The notes under the pieces were generated by a model. It did not search any database. It saw nothing but the letters and a program-made list of their open reading frames with translations, and had not been told where the DNA came from. Both the position numbers and the translations under genes were made by a program. Shown here one piece after another: positions 1-10,914 of a stretch of DNA of 64,000 nucleotides (position 1 is the first letter of the stretch; each line of letters begins with the position of its first letter). Source of the stretch: Exobasidium rhododendri (lineage: Eukaryota; Basidiomycota; Exobasidiomycetes; Exobasidiales; Exobasidiaceae). The stretch spans positions 6,386,001-6,450,000 of the forward strand of contig CP110630.1 in the NCBI GenBank assembly GCA_026210745.1, written 5' to 3'.

Positions 1-19
1 CATCTCTCACCTCCAAATC

Positions 20-907
20 ATGTCGGCTCAACTACTCGGTGTTCCCGCCAACACATCTGCCATCTCTGTCCCAGAGGCTGGTAGTGTCAAGCTCTTCGGA
101 AAGTGGGATGCAAGTGAAGTCGAGATCAAGGACATCTCCTTGACTGGTGAGTTTCGAAGGTTTGAACAGTGAGCATGTCAAACAGCTTTACTCATTTTCC
201 GCCTCTCACCTCATAGATTATATCTCACTGCGAAATGCTGTCTACGTTCCCCACACTGCCGGACGATATGCCAACAAATCATTCAAGAAGGCACAAATGC
301 CCATTGTCGAGAGATTAGTAAACAGGTGAGTACCTGCGTCAGACGTGATGAAGATCATCAGGAGAGGGGTGCCTTCTAGACTTGTAGCAAGGGGTGGCGA
401 TGGCATGGGACTCGTAAGGACCGGAGACCGTCATCAGATTGGCTCGAGGCGGGGATAGTAAATTGATTTCGTGAATGAGCAATGCGTGCTAACCTCTCAT
501 CACTTCTTTTCGCCAGCCTCATGTTCCATGGACGAAACAATGGAAAGAAGCTCATGGCTGTTCGAATTGTCGCCCACGCATTCGAGATCATTAACCTCCT
601 CACCGACTTGAACCCCGTGCAAGTCTTGGTGGATGCCATTGTCAACACTGGTCCAAGAGAAGACTCCACCCGAATTGGAAGCCAAGGAACTGTCCGTCGT
701 CAAGCTGTCGATGTCTCACCACTCCGAAGAGTCAATCAAGCCCTCACACTAATCACAACCGGAGCACGAGAATCAGCATTCCGAAATGTCAAATCGATTG
801 CTGAATGCTTGGCCGATGAATTGGTCAACGCTGCCAAGGGTTCGTCGAATAGCTTTGCCATCAAGAAGAAGGATGAGCTCGAGCGAGTTGCCAAGAGCAA
901 CAGATAA
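20..907 (+). CDS. RPS5: 40S ribosomal protein uS7 (RPS5)
   Basis: Cytosolic small-subunit ribosomal protein uS7, which sits in the head of the 40S subunit near the E site and contacts 18S rRNA and mRNA. Three exons (20-146, 217-325, 517-907) join in frame to give 208 aa, close to the 204-225 aa seen in animals and yeast. Both introns have GTGAG donors and TAG/CAG acceptors. The family core is plain: [23 protein letters not shown]-like text across the second junction (here [15 protein letters not shown]), the [13 protein letters not shown] stretch and the C-terminal [18 protein letters not shown] block. The start is the first ATG, just inside the left edge, so its promoter lies outside the window. 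Identification is secure from sequence memory of the family. Confidence 0.96.
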
Positions 908-2173
908 ACGTCTGCTCGTAGAGATGTAGAAGAGAGCAAAAGTGGAGGGGAAGAGGAGGAGTGTATGGGCATCTGTCTTGGTTGCCTATGGCAATATTGA
1001 CCGGCTGGAAAATGGGGGGAAAGCCCAGTCGTATCTAGAATTACTTCAAACAAAGTCAAGACCTTTGCCTCTCTCCTTTCCATCTCTGCTTTTGTTGTGT
1101 TTCCGTCGACAGGGGGTCGGTGACGGTTCACACCCCTTTGTACTTAAAACAATTTCCCCTTTTTTTGTGTTCATCATGCAAAATCACATTTTTTGAATCT
1201 TGACGACAGGCGAATAGAGTGAGAGGAAAGGCAGAGGAGGTACGCATAATTGTAGTCTTATCCGAATGATACGGTCAGACACAGTACGCTTTTCCAGGGG
1301 GAAGGAGTGCACCTGCAATCTTGGTGGGACGGTGTAAGCAGCAATTAATACACTCTGAGCGTGCAAAACTAGCCAATGTCGTCCTGAATCAGCTCCTCGG
1401 CATCACAACCACTCAGGCACGAACAGACCACCACCATCAACCGCCAGCCGCGAAATAAGATTTGCCTCCCACCCTTGCATTATAGTCATTGGTCGAATAC
1501 AGATACAAGAAGTATACTGACGTGATATTGCGATATGTCGAATGCGTAATCGACTTATCACCTATCACTTGAAATGTGTATCGTCGCGTGGCGTAATTAT
1601 TGAACTTAGTAGTGTCTGCAATGGGTACGTTTTAGTTTTAGCCTTCTACGCTAAGCACAATGCGCTGGGTGATTGAAGTAGGTAGTGTAGTGTGTAGTAG
1701 ATAATTGACGGCGCCATTCTCACCCTCGCATCTATAGTCGACTTCACGTCCGCCCCCTTCTTCCCTTGGTCCGCGACCTTACTACCTCTACCGCACTCTT
1801 TTCGTATCGTACTCTTTCTCCCTGAGTCGCACTCTATTACTCTGTCACTTCTCCCATTCACCGAGTCGACATACTTGCCCGCGAAGCTAGGTGCCCTGCT
1901 GGTGTCAAGCGTGGGAAGGGGATAAAGTAGGCTAAACAATAAAAGATTGTCAGGCCGCCCACGCCCCCTTTGTCTTGCTCTGAGCCATCGTAACGACGCC
2001 GCCCAGCGACAGCCTCCTTCTTCCCTTCACCCTATCGTAAGCTGCACGAGCTACGCTATCAAATAAATACCCTCTTGAACACAGATCCAATTGTGAGTCG
2101 ATAAGGGACGTGAAGCTACTGAAGTCACGCCGCTTGATCTAAACACAATTTGTTCAATTCTGCCAGCACCATC
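908..2173. other. Intergenic: RPS5 3' flank and Gbeta promoter
   Basis: About 1.27 kb. It holds the RPS5 3' UTR and the upstream region of the Gbeta gene. A 97-codon minus-strand ORF at 1646-1939 has no coding character I recognise. I see no RNA gene or repeat here. Confidence 0.5.
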
Positions 2174-3471
2174 ATGTCGGTACCAGGCGTCGATTTGGCG
2201 GAGAAGATTGCGGCCGCACGCAGAGAAGCAGATGGTCTCAAAGAGCAGATTCGCTCTAGAAAGGACAAGATGGCAGATACAAGCTGTGAGTGCTCGCTGG
2301 CGGTGTGTAAACAGAGGCGTGTGCTAGATCGCTAAGACTGAGTTACCGATTTTTGCCAGTGCGAGCAATGGCTGCCGAAATTGAACCACTACCCCGAATT
2401 GTCATGAAGCCTCGAAGGACGCTGAAAGGCCACCTTGCCAAGATCTACGCTATGCACTGGGCTACCGACAAGCGGCATCTAGTCTCGGCGTCACAAGATG
2501 GAAAGCTTATTGTCTGGGATGCCTACACTACCAACAAAGTACACGCCATTCCATTACGATCATCTTGGGTCATGACTTGCGCCTATGCACCGTCCGGCAA
2601 TTGGGTAGCATGTGGTGGGCTGGATAATATCTGCAGTATTTATAATCTCAAGTCGAGAGAAGGAAGTGTAAAGGTAGCAAGGGAGCTTAGTGCACACACC
2701 GGTTATCTGAGTTGCTGTCGCTTCTTGAGTGATCGTCAAATCATCACAAGTTCGGGAGACATGACTTGCATGCTCTGGGACATTGACGCTGGCGTGCGAA
2801 CTCAGGAGTTCAACGATCATACCGGTGATGTCATGAGGTGAGTTCCGTTTCGATGGAGAGTTGTACAATCAAGGAGGTTTGCAGCTCACTTCGCCCCCCC
2901 TCTTTCTTCCTTTCTCCCTTTCCCCTCTTTTCCTCTTTGCCTCTCAGCATTTCATTGAGTGCAAACCCTAGCGTCTTTGTTTCCGGTGCATGTGATGGTA
3001 TGGCAAAGCTGTGGGATATCAGGTCAGGCAAGGCAGTGCAGACATTCTCTGGACACGAAAGCGACATCAATGCAGTCCAGTGAGTTTTATTTTGGTTGCT
3101 CGTGCACGTCATTGTCAGGGTGTCTCATCTCTTTGACTGTCTGCAGATTCTTCCCCAATGGAGATGCGTTCGCAACAGGATCCGATGACGCATCTTGCCG
3201 TCTGTTCGATCTGCGAGCGGATCGAGAATTGAATCAATACACGCACGATAACATCCTCTGCGGAATCACTTCGGTCGGGTTCAGTGCGTCTGGTAGAATA
3301 CTCTTTGGCGGGTATGATGACTACAACGTGAATGTGTGGGACACACTCAAGGGAGAACGGGTGGGTGTACTGTCTGCTCATGAGAACAGAGTCAGCTGCT
3401 TGGGTGTCAGCACGGATGGAATGGCACTCTGTACTGGCAGTTGGGACAGCAGACTTCTCGTCTGGGCTTGA
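2174..3471 (+). CDS. Heterotrimeric G-protein beta subunit (WD40)
   Basis: Gbeta subunit, the seven-bladed WD40 propeller that partners with Ggamma and Galpha at the plasma membrane; in basidiomycetes it serves pheromone and nutrient signalling. Exons 2174-2285, 2360-2837, 2948-3079 and 3147-3471 give 348 aa, the normal family length (about 340-350). An N-terminal coiled coil (residues 5-40, [17 protein letters not shown]) is followed by [15 protein letters not shown], which opens the first blade. WD-type endings follow ([42 protein letters not shown]), and the protein ends [11 protein letters not shown], the usual Gbeta finish. The ATG at 2174 is chosen because it fits [12 protein letters not shown]; an in-frame near-cognate codon lies upstream. 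It is likely the orthologue of Ustilago bpp1 / GPB1, but I assign no symbol because paralogues exist in fungi. Confidence 0.94.
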
Positions 3472-4277
3472 AGGGGGCCTCTACGGAGTAGGGAACAGAG
3501 AGAGAGGGGACAGAGACGGGGCACAGGAGGGGAGGGGAGGGAAACAACGACAAGCAAGAACCAAGAAAGCAAAGAACCAGTAGAAGGGGGAGGGCAAAGA
3601 AACAAAGAACATCTGCATCAGAATACCCCCTTCAAGCATGAAGCCGAGACCGATCAACGCACAGACGAAATCACCTCATACCAACACCGACATCGATGAA
3701 CGACCTAGAGCTGCTATAAACAGAATGATTTCTCTTCTTAATATTCTCGACAAGCGGACTTTCTTTCACACAAGCCCGAGGTAGAAATTTCCTTCCCACC
3801 TACCGCATCGCTTCCGTTCCCACTGCGATGTTCATCACAGCAAATTCAATCAACTCTTTCGCTCTGCTCCCTTCGACGACTTTTCCCTCACTCCCAGTCC
3901 TCTACATATACACCAATACACTCCTTTCGCCCCCCTTGATCCTTCCTCTTGATCTGATCCGCATCAATGCATCGATGTTGAAAGTAGAATGTTCATTGAT
4001 GCTGCTCCGTATCACTCGCGCCATACATACATGTCATTTCCCCACCTCGAATTCCACTTCAGACTATTCCCCTTTCTATCTCACCCTTTTTATCTCTTTT
4101 CCTTATCGTCTCCTCTTCATGTCTAGCGTCACCCATCAGACACAGCGAGAAACATGAAAATCGGCTTTTATGATTGTGTGAAATGTAGGTGTGAAAATGT
4201 CGTGGAAGGGAGTATACATGTGTGATGTGGAGAGGTCACAGAAAGGAGGCTTTGGTTCTACAGAAATGAAGTTGACC
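3472..4277. other. Intergenic between convergent genes
   Basis: About 0.8 kb holding the 3' ends of the Gbeta gene (plus) and NSE2 (minus). It is pyrimidine-rich around 3830-4110. The 109-codon plus-strand ORF there is hydrophobic only because of T/C-rich sequence, and I do not accept it as a gene. Confidence 0.5.
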
Positions 4278-5522
4278 TCAGTCTATCATGGTACCTTGAA
4301 GCTGCGTTCTCGCCCTCTCTCTTCGCAGCTCTTGTCGTTCTGCATACTTGTGACACGCTCGAGTGAATTTTGGATCTGCCTTCAGGGTGTTCTTGTTGAG
4401 CTTAGCAACGCAGCCGGTGGGACATTGCTTTGTTCCACTTCCCAAAAGGTCGAGAATGTGCTTCTTTTCAAAGGCGTGTTGACACACTGTGCTTTTGAGT
4501 GGGTCGACCATGATGTTCAGCGAGATCGGGCACTTGTACTGTTGCTTGTCGCCACCGTATGCGACAATCTCGTCATCGCTGCCATCATCTTCATCTCCCG
4601 CTTCCAAAGGAATAATGTCCACCAAGGCGGGCATGTCGTCTTCTCGCAGTGCGGCCTGTAGATCGTGATCGATGATTCAAGGGAAAGGGGAGGGCAGGAT
4701 CTTTTGTTGTCAGTGATTTCCTCCATCGATGCTCCCATCATACTGACACTCACCCAGACTATGGATTTGTACTCTTTGTACACTTTCGACGAGGCATACT
4801 TTTGTCGTGTGGTCTTCTCGTCGTACTCTTCGTCCAATCGTGCTCCTAGATCGGTGTACATTTTAGCAGCGTCCAGCTTGAAGGAACAGAGACTATTTTA
4901 ATAAGCTTTTGCTCTCCTTATCCACCCATATCCACAGACATGCCCTACTCACCACCTCTTTGTTCTCGCTCACCATGCCTCGAATCGCTTCTAGTGCTCG
5001 CCGACGATGTTTCACAGTCTCCTGCAGGTCGATCATCCCTCGCAACCCACCATCTATCTCTTGTATCTTTTCGTCTTCTTCTATCAAACCTTCTGCCACT
5101 CTAGCCTCCGCTAGTCTTTCTGCAACCTGAGCCGCCAGCTGATAGGCTATCTCGAAATTTCCTTCCAGACTTGCCCAATCATTTCGTAGAGACTTCAACT
5201 TGGCATCACAGGTACTTTCTTTCAAAGGTTCAGCTTGCTCATCGAAACGTTCTAGTAGGTCGTGGATCCTCTGCAATTCTTGTTCCGCCTCTTCTTCACG
5301 CTGTCTCGCCTCTTGCTCTTCCAATGCTCTACGTTGTGCGTCTCTTCGCCTCTCTTCATCGGCGGCTTGAGCTCGACGAGAGGAAGGATTGCTGCTGCTG
5401 CCCGCTTCGTCCTCTCCCTTCAAGCCAGAGGAGCTGGAACCACCAACGTCAGCCCTAGCATTGCCGCTCGTTGTTGTGCCTTTGCTGGTGTTGGCCCTGC
5501 CTGATCTTCGACTCGGCGGCAT
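4278..5522 (-). CDS. NSE2: SMC5/6 complex E3 SUMO ligase NSE2/MMS21
   Basis: SP-RING SUMO ligase that docks on SMC5 and sumoylates repair and cohesion substrates in the nucleus. Three exons on the minus strand (5522-4953, 4876-4754, 4655-4278) join in phase 0 to 356 aa. The N-terminus is a basic, Ser/Gly-rich disordered stretch. Residues about 60-190 are charged and helical (EEQEARQREEEAEQELQRI), consistent with the SMC5-binding helices. The C-terminal third holds the SP-RING: CPISLNIMVDP (C about 273), STVCQHAFEKKHI (C289, H291) and QCPTGC (C309, C313). This is the zf-Nse arrangement, distinct from the PIAS type. It is divergently transcribed from CTP synthase with about 340 bp between start codons. 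Confidence is high for the SP-RING and good for the NSE2 assignment. Confidence 0.9.
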
Positions 5523-5865
5523 GCTTTGTATGCGTACGCGTGGATGGGAAGGGATGCAAAGCGGAGAGCTCAGCAAGAACGAATTGGCACTGAGTGTGTT
5601 GGTCTTTTTTACGGGCTCTGCGCCTCAGGCCCAATTAAAGACGATCGCGACGAGTGACTATAACTCTCTACACGCGTCGTGGTGAAATACGTTTCGACCC
5701 ACCTCTTATTCTTTCCCTCTTTCAATTTCTTTACTATTTTTTGGTTTTGCTCGAATTCACTCTTATTTTTCTCATTTTTTTGTTTCCGCTCTCTGACCTT
5801 TGACTCTCCTGTGACTGACTCCCTCGAGACCTCCTCTGGCAGCACTTCAATAAGGGCCTCCAACC
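5523..5865. promoter_or_regulatory. Divergent promoter, NSE2 / CTP synthase
   Basis: 343 bp between two divergent start codons. The CTP synthase side has a long T/C-rich leader (about 5700-5775), as is common just upstream of fungal transcription starts. No specific factor site is asserted. Confidence 0.45.
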
Positions 5866-8033
5866 ATGAAGTACATCGTCGTCAGTGGTGGTGTGATCTC
5901 CGGAATCGGAAAGGGCGTCATTGGTATGTATTGCCCCTGAGGAGTGTGATCGACACTCGAGTGATAGAACAGACTCTGACAATTATCAAGTGGTCTCTTG
6001 CACCTTCGAACAGCCTCTTCCACAGGGCTACTTCTCAAGACGCTTGGCTTGAAAGTGACCTCGATCAAGATAGATCCCTACATGAACATCGATGCAGGAA
6101 CAATGGCACCTACTGAGCATGGAGAGGTGTATGTTCTCAATGATGGAGGGGAAGTGGACTTGGACTTGGGAAATTACGAGCGCTACCTGGACGTGACGCT
6201 GAGTCGGGAGAACAACATCACGACGGGCAAGATCTACAGAGAGGTCATCGAGAAAGAGGTGTGTCTGTAGAGATATGCCCGAAGTAAAAGGGTGCAAAGC
6301 TGACAGACTTGGACTTTTCCTCCCCACAGCGACGAGGGGACTACTTGGGCAAGACTGTTCAGATTGTTCCTCATCTTACGACCGCCATTCAAGATTGGAT
6401 TGAGAGAGTGGCTCATCATCCAGTGGATGACACTCAAACCACTCCAGATGTCTGCATTGTTGAACTGGGTGGTACAGTGGGTGATATCGAGTCCGCTCCC
6501 TTCGTGGAAGCGCTTCGACAATTTCAATTCCGAGTTGGTCAAGACAACTTCGCTCTGATCCACGTCAGTCTGGTTCCGGTCGTAGGAGGGGAGCAAAAGA
6601 CGAAACCAACTCAAGCAGCCATTCGAGATCTGAGAGGGTTAGGCTTGGTGCCTGATATGATTGCAGCAAGATGTGTGGAGCCGCTGGATCGTAGTGTCAT
6701 CAACAAGCTATCAATGTTCTGTCACGTAGGCCCGGAGCAAGTCATGGGAGTTCACGACGTTAGCTCGACATACCATGTGCCTCTGCTACTCGAGCAACAA
6801 GGCATGGTGCAATTCTTTGAGAAGAGGCTGAAGCTGGACGTGCAGGGTGGAATATCCGAGGAAATGAAGGCAAGGGGAGTGGATCTGAGGACCAGATGGA
6901 GAGACCTGACATCCGGACACGATCGGCTGATGGACAAGGTAGAAATTGTGTTGGTGGGTAAATATACATCCCTGCAAGATAGCTATATGTCTGTCGTCAA
7001 GTCATTGGAGCATTCTGCTTTACGGGTTCATCGCAAGTTGGTGCTGAAGTGGGTAGAAGCAGGTGATTTGGAACCATCGACAGAGAAGGATAATCCGCGT
7101 CGCTATCACGAGGCTTGGGGTAGTGTGTGCAGTGCGACTGGTATCTTGATTCCTGGTGGATTTGGTGTCAGGGGAACGGAAGGGATGATAAAGGCTGCCA
7201 ACTGGGCTCGAGAGAGAAGGGTGCCTTTCTTGGGCATCTGCCTCGGTTTCCAGGTAGCTGTAGTGGAGTTTGCAAGGAACGTTTGTGGTATTCAAGATGC
7301 CGGATCGTCTGAATTGAACCCAGAGTGTGCCAGTCCGGTGGTCATATACATGCCTGAAATATCCAAGACTCATCTAGGGGGTACGATGCGACTTGGTCTA
7401 CGTCCTTCTTTGTTCACCAGCGGAAGCCAGGAGTGGAGTAAGATTCGAAAGCTGTATGGAGGCGCGGGTACAGTATGGGAGAGACACCGTCATCGCTATG
7501 AGATCAATCCAAAATACATCGAACGGATCGAGAGAGGAAATCCAGAGACCTCCAACGACGTGGAAGCAAACGGTCAAGCTGCCCCGCCAATCAACAAAGG
7601 CCTCCGAGTGCTACCTACCAGTCCCTCCCTGAACAGGAATGAAAGCTTCGTCAACGACCTTTCTGAAAAGGCAAGTCAAGCTACACCATCGACAGATAGA
7701 CTCGTCTTTGTCGGTAAATCTGAATCGGGCGATCGTATGCAAATCGCCGAGCTAGTCACTGCAAAGGGCCAAGAACCACACCCCTACTATGTTGGTATGC
7801 AAGCTCATCCTGAATTTGCATCTCGACCATTGAATCCAAGTCCGCCCTTCCTAGGATTCGTAGCCGCCGCTGCTAAGGTCTTGGACGAGCAAATTGCAAT
7901 CCAAGCAAAGTATAAGCCACCACACCCGCCAAGTTCCATGATTCTAGAGAGCGAAAGTAGGGGCCAGAGGATAGAACAAGCTGCCACTACTCCGCCAGGT
8001 ACTGCCAGTCGAAGAGAGAGTCTCGAGTCTTGA
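5866..8033 (+). CDS. URA7: CTP synthase (glutamine-hydrolysing)
   Basis: Makes CTP from UTP, ATP and glutamine, the last step of de novo pyrimidine nucleotide synthesis; cytosolic and filament-forming in eukaryotes. Exons 5866-5923, 6014-6258 and 6330-8033 give 668 aa. The amidoligase half starts [17 protein letters not shown] (P-loop) and contains [14 protein letters not shown] and the [13 protein letters not shown] block. The class I glutamine amidotransferase half has the nucleophile in FLGICLGFQ (Cys about 405) and the His/Glu pair in QAHPEF (about 594/596). It is roughly 90 residues longer than yeast Ura7. Part of the excess is an insertion of about 50-60 residues, rich in Asn, Ser and Pro, between INPKYIE and [13 protein letters not shown], and part is the C-terminal tail. 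The catalytic residues look intact. Confidence 0.96.
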
Positions 8034-8695
8034 TCCATACGGTGTAATATAGTAGCCACGAATTCTATCAATATTTGTGCAACGTATGATGTATTACGGT
8101 GATGCAAGTCTCAGGTGCAGTAAGTACATTGGGAGGATGCCGAGCGGGTCGTAGTCCTCAGCTGGCTTGTCTCGGGCTTCCTCCCAGGGGTTGTAGGTGT
8201 AGTTGGTCCTTGTGATGTGATGGGTGGGGGCCTCTATGCATCTGAGTCTTCTTTTTTACTTTCATTCGTTGGGCAGCCGATCTGTACTTCTATTATGGGG
8301 ACATGGGTGCGCCAGAAGGGGACGGCACCATCAAGCCCAAGAGTCTTCTCCAGACGACTGCTCGATTTCTGAAATGTGCGTTTGCTTCTCTCTGTCTCGA
8401 AGAGCATGAGGCCATTTCTTTTACCTTGCGATAAGGATGACGGCGTTCTCCGTGGGGCTCATTTGGACCCGTCTCATTTTGCCATCTTTATCCGGGAAAT
8501 GGATAAGGAGGTTGGTAAAATTACGATCGAAGCGCTCTCCAGATCAGCCGTCTTAATGAGAGGCCACTACTGAGCATGTCGAAATTTGTCCCCCAGGACC
8601 GCCCCGAACAGAGTGACAATGTTGAAAAAGCTGTCCTTCGAGGTCTTCAGTCGAGGACATACTCAAGTCCTCCGATATTCAGCTAGAATGATGGC

Positions 8696-9229
8696 ATGAT
8701 GAGACCAATGGATAGGACGATGCTTACGGACTATCCTGCAGACCCATACTGCGATTTTCTCATCTTCGAAGTCTCAATCGGAAAGCAAATCGACGCAGTC
8801 GTCACATCGAGCCCAAAAGCAGAAAAGGAAGATGACACAATCTATGGTATGAAGGGTTGCTCCGACTATCGCTTCATGGAACGCAAAACGCTCTTGGCCC
8901 TTTCAAAGCCTAGTAATAAGACTGATACAATCCTACAACTGAGAAACGGATTCAGCAGAGACTATTTTGACGCTGACCTTCTCTCTCCTATCTTATTGAT
9001 TGATAACACCGGAAGACAAGTGACAGAGCCGGAGAGGATACTTACTTGCAATCCTGGAATTTATATATCGGGCTCCTCTGGTGCCCCTCGCTTTGCTAGA
9101 AGCTTTCCCATAGCCACGAAGAGAGATGTGAAGATAGCCCACAGATACACCGAAAAGAATCTCTGCGTGGTCTACAATCACAGCTGGGTCACCTCAATCT
9201 TCCAATTGCAGAGCACTACCGAATTCTGA
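8696..9229 (+). CDS. Hypothetical protein, possible exon of an unknown gene
   Basis: A 178-codon open frame (177 aa plus stop) that begins with two adjacent ATG codons. I recognise no family. The composition is protein-like rather than repetitive, with features such as DADLLSPILLIDNTG, LTCNPGIYISGSSGAPRF and KNLCVVYNHSWV. There is no N-terminal signal peptide in this frame. Just beyond its end another frame (9212-9380) opens after a good acceptor (CCAATTGCAG) and carries four cysteines, so the true gene may be spliced differently. It could be a real orphan gene, an exon, or a relic. The call rests only on ORF length and composition. Confidence 0.35.
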   Translation: MMRPMDRTMLTDYPADPYCDFLIFEVSIGKQIDAVVTSSPKAEKEDDTIYGMKGCSDYRFMERKTLLALSKPSNKTDTILQLRNGFSRDYFDADLLSPILLIDNTGRQVTEPERILTCNPGIYISGSSGAPRFARSFPIATKRDVKIAHRYTEKNLCVVYNHSWVTSIFQLQSTTEF

Positions 9230-9380
9230 ATTCATCGAACGCAATGGCATTTGCGTTAATCGAGCTGGTAATTCGATTTGTAGGGATCCGGCTCCCGTTT
9301 CTCACGGAGGAGATTGCAATATTCACGTTGCTGAAATACAGGGCTTTGCTCCTGTTGATTGTTACCGCAACAAGTCATAA
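9212..9380 (+). other. Candidate cysteine-rich terminal exon
   Basis: An open frame read from the acceptor ending at 9211 to a TAA at 9378-9380. It gives about 55 residues with four cysteines in the contexts NGICVNRAG, NSICRDP, GGDCNIH and VDCYRNKS. Such spacing would suit a small secreted cysteine-rich protein. I could not find a donor and upstream exon that join it in phase, so this is a suggestion only. Confidence 0.25.
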
Positions 9381-10462
9381 AATTCCACCGAGTAGAATAT
9401 GCCTCGCCATCAACAATACCGTGAAGATCTGGGTGTGGTCACTAAGTCGTTATGGTGAAGTATGGTCCTATGTCGCGCTTGAGAATCTGCTCTGTCACAG
9501 CCCGACAGACAAGAAGAGTGAGCCCTGGTCAGTATAGACGTTGGAAAGCCAGAAGAAAGCTAGCGCGCTCCGGCCGTGAAGCGGCGTTACATTCAAGCCA
9601 CGCGATTGCAATCCGATTCCGCGTATGAGCCACGTGTCGAACAGGTCGCACGGCCCGGTTGGCAGTCTGCCAAAGAGACCTGGGAAAGCCCACGCCATCG
9701 TTTGCCGCTTTCACTGTCATTGTGCTCGCAAGGAGTCTACGAGAGAAGCAGTGCGAGGTGACGGCTGTGCTGCTTTGCTCATGTGGTTCGCATCATGTAC
9801 AACTACGCAGACAGACTCAACGTCCATTTCATTGGAATGATGTCAAGAGTGAAGTCACTCGCATTTCAGAAGAAGAGGTGCGACTGCCTGTCCAATACTC
9901 GACCTTGTGCGGGCATGCCTTGCTCTGATCGAACGTCCTCGCTCAGTGCCATGAGAATGATGTCATATGTAACCATGTAATCCGCAAGAAACCTCTATAC
10001 CGCCGCCATGATCTCCACGAACCTTGACCCTCCCTGCGACTTTGCCATACTTGACTGCCAAGTACTGTACCACTTGTCTATACTTGCTTCTGACTTTGAC
10101 AAGTGATCCTGACGTCCAGTTTCATATCACTGCAGGACTTGAGTCTATATCTGTGCCTCCCATCCCGTCGCAACAGTAGGCCTCAGAGACCCGAGATAGA
10201 GACGGGAGTACTTTAGAGTGGTAGATGATAGAGCAGGCGACGGAAGAACCCCACATGCAGTACCACATCGTGCCAGTCCCCGGTTTTCGATGACCTTGAC
10301 ACGTATCAGCAGCATCGATGAGACTGCAATACGCGTCGGTTTCGCGGCCCGACTGGTAAGAAAGTAGTACAAGAAGTCAGGCCTTTGTATTCAGATTGGC
10401 ATCCTTCAATATAAAAGCTGCTGGCGTTCATCTATACACGAAGACGAGAATTAGAAAATGCA

Positions 10463-10480
10463 AGAGAGAGAGAGAGAGAC
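10463..10480. repeat. (GA)n microsatellite
   Basis: A run of alternating G and A about 18 bp long in the INO80 upstream region, about 90 bp before a run of ten G residues (10563-10572). Confidence 0.8.
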
Positions 10481-10914
10481 CAGAAAAAGGCCGCCGCTAA
10501 AAGAATATCCAAAGCACGTCCATACGAGTCTGGCTCTGGCTTGAGCCACACAAGGAAAAAGAGGGGGGGGGGAGAGGCGAACGAAGGGACCGCCGAGGCA
10601 GAAATTCGAAAGATTCTAACACCTCGATCAGATTTAGCCCCCCTCACGCTCCCCTTGTCAGCACGATCGATTAAAAGGGCCGGATTTGTGGGAGCCCTCG
10701 TTCACTTCTCCAACCATTTCCTTCCTCCGCTGCTAGCACACTTTTTCACCATTTTTGAGGTGTCCGGGCTCACACAGCATACTCCATACCCCAAGCTCTG
10801 CATTCAGTACCACGTCGATGCAGGAATAGTGGTCACTTCATATCGCTTGGCTCATTATCATCCCGGTGTCATCCTCCGAGTACCTCGCAAATCTGAGTGC
10901 GCGCATTGCCAATA

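Larger units (their letters stand above)
8034..10914. other. Unresolved region between CTP synthase and INO80
   Basis: Almost 2.9 kb with no gene I can recognise. It holds coding-like fragments: a plus-strand stretch at about 8277-8410 (YFYYGDMGAPEGDGTIKPK), another at about 8405-8572 (HLDPSHFAIFIREMDKEVG), a 178-codon ORF at 8696-9229 and a cysteine-rich open stretch at 9212-9380. A GA microsatellite (10463-10480) and a 10-G run (10563-10572) lie near the INO80 leader, and a CACGTG box sits at 9631. The fragments could be exons of one lineage-specific gene or relics of a decayed one. They do not join cleanly by canonical introns that I can see. Confidence 0.4.

Noticed and set aside
1646-1939. 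97-codon minus-strand ORF
   Set aside because: No recognisable content; lies in intergenic sequence between two plus-strand genes.
3828-4157. Hydrophobic 109-codon plus-strand ORF
   Set aside because: Hydrophobicity comes from T/C-rich 3' flanking sequence; no start context or domain.
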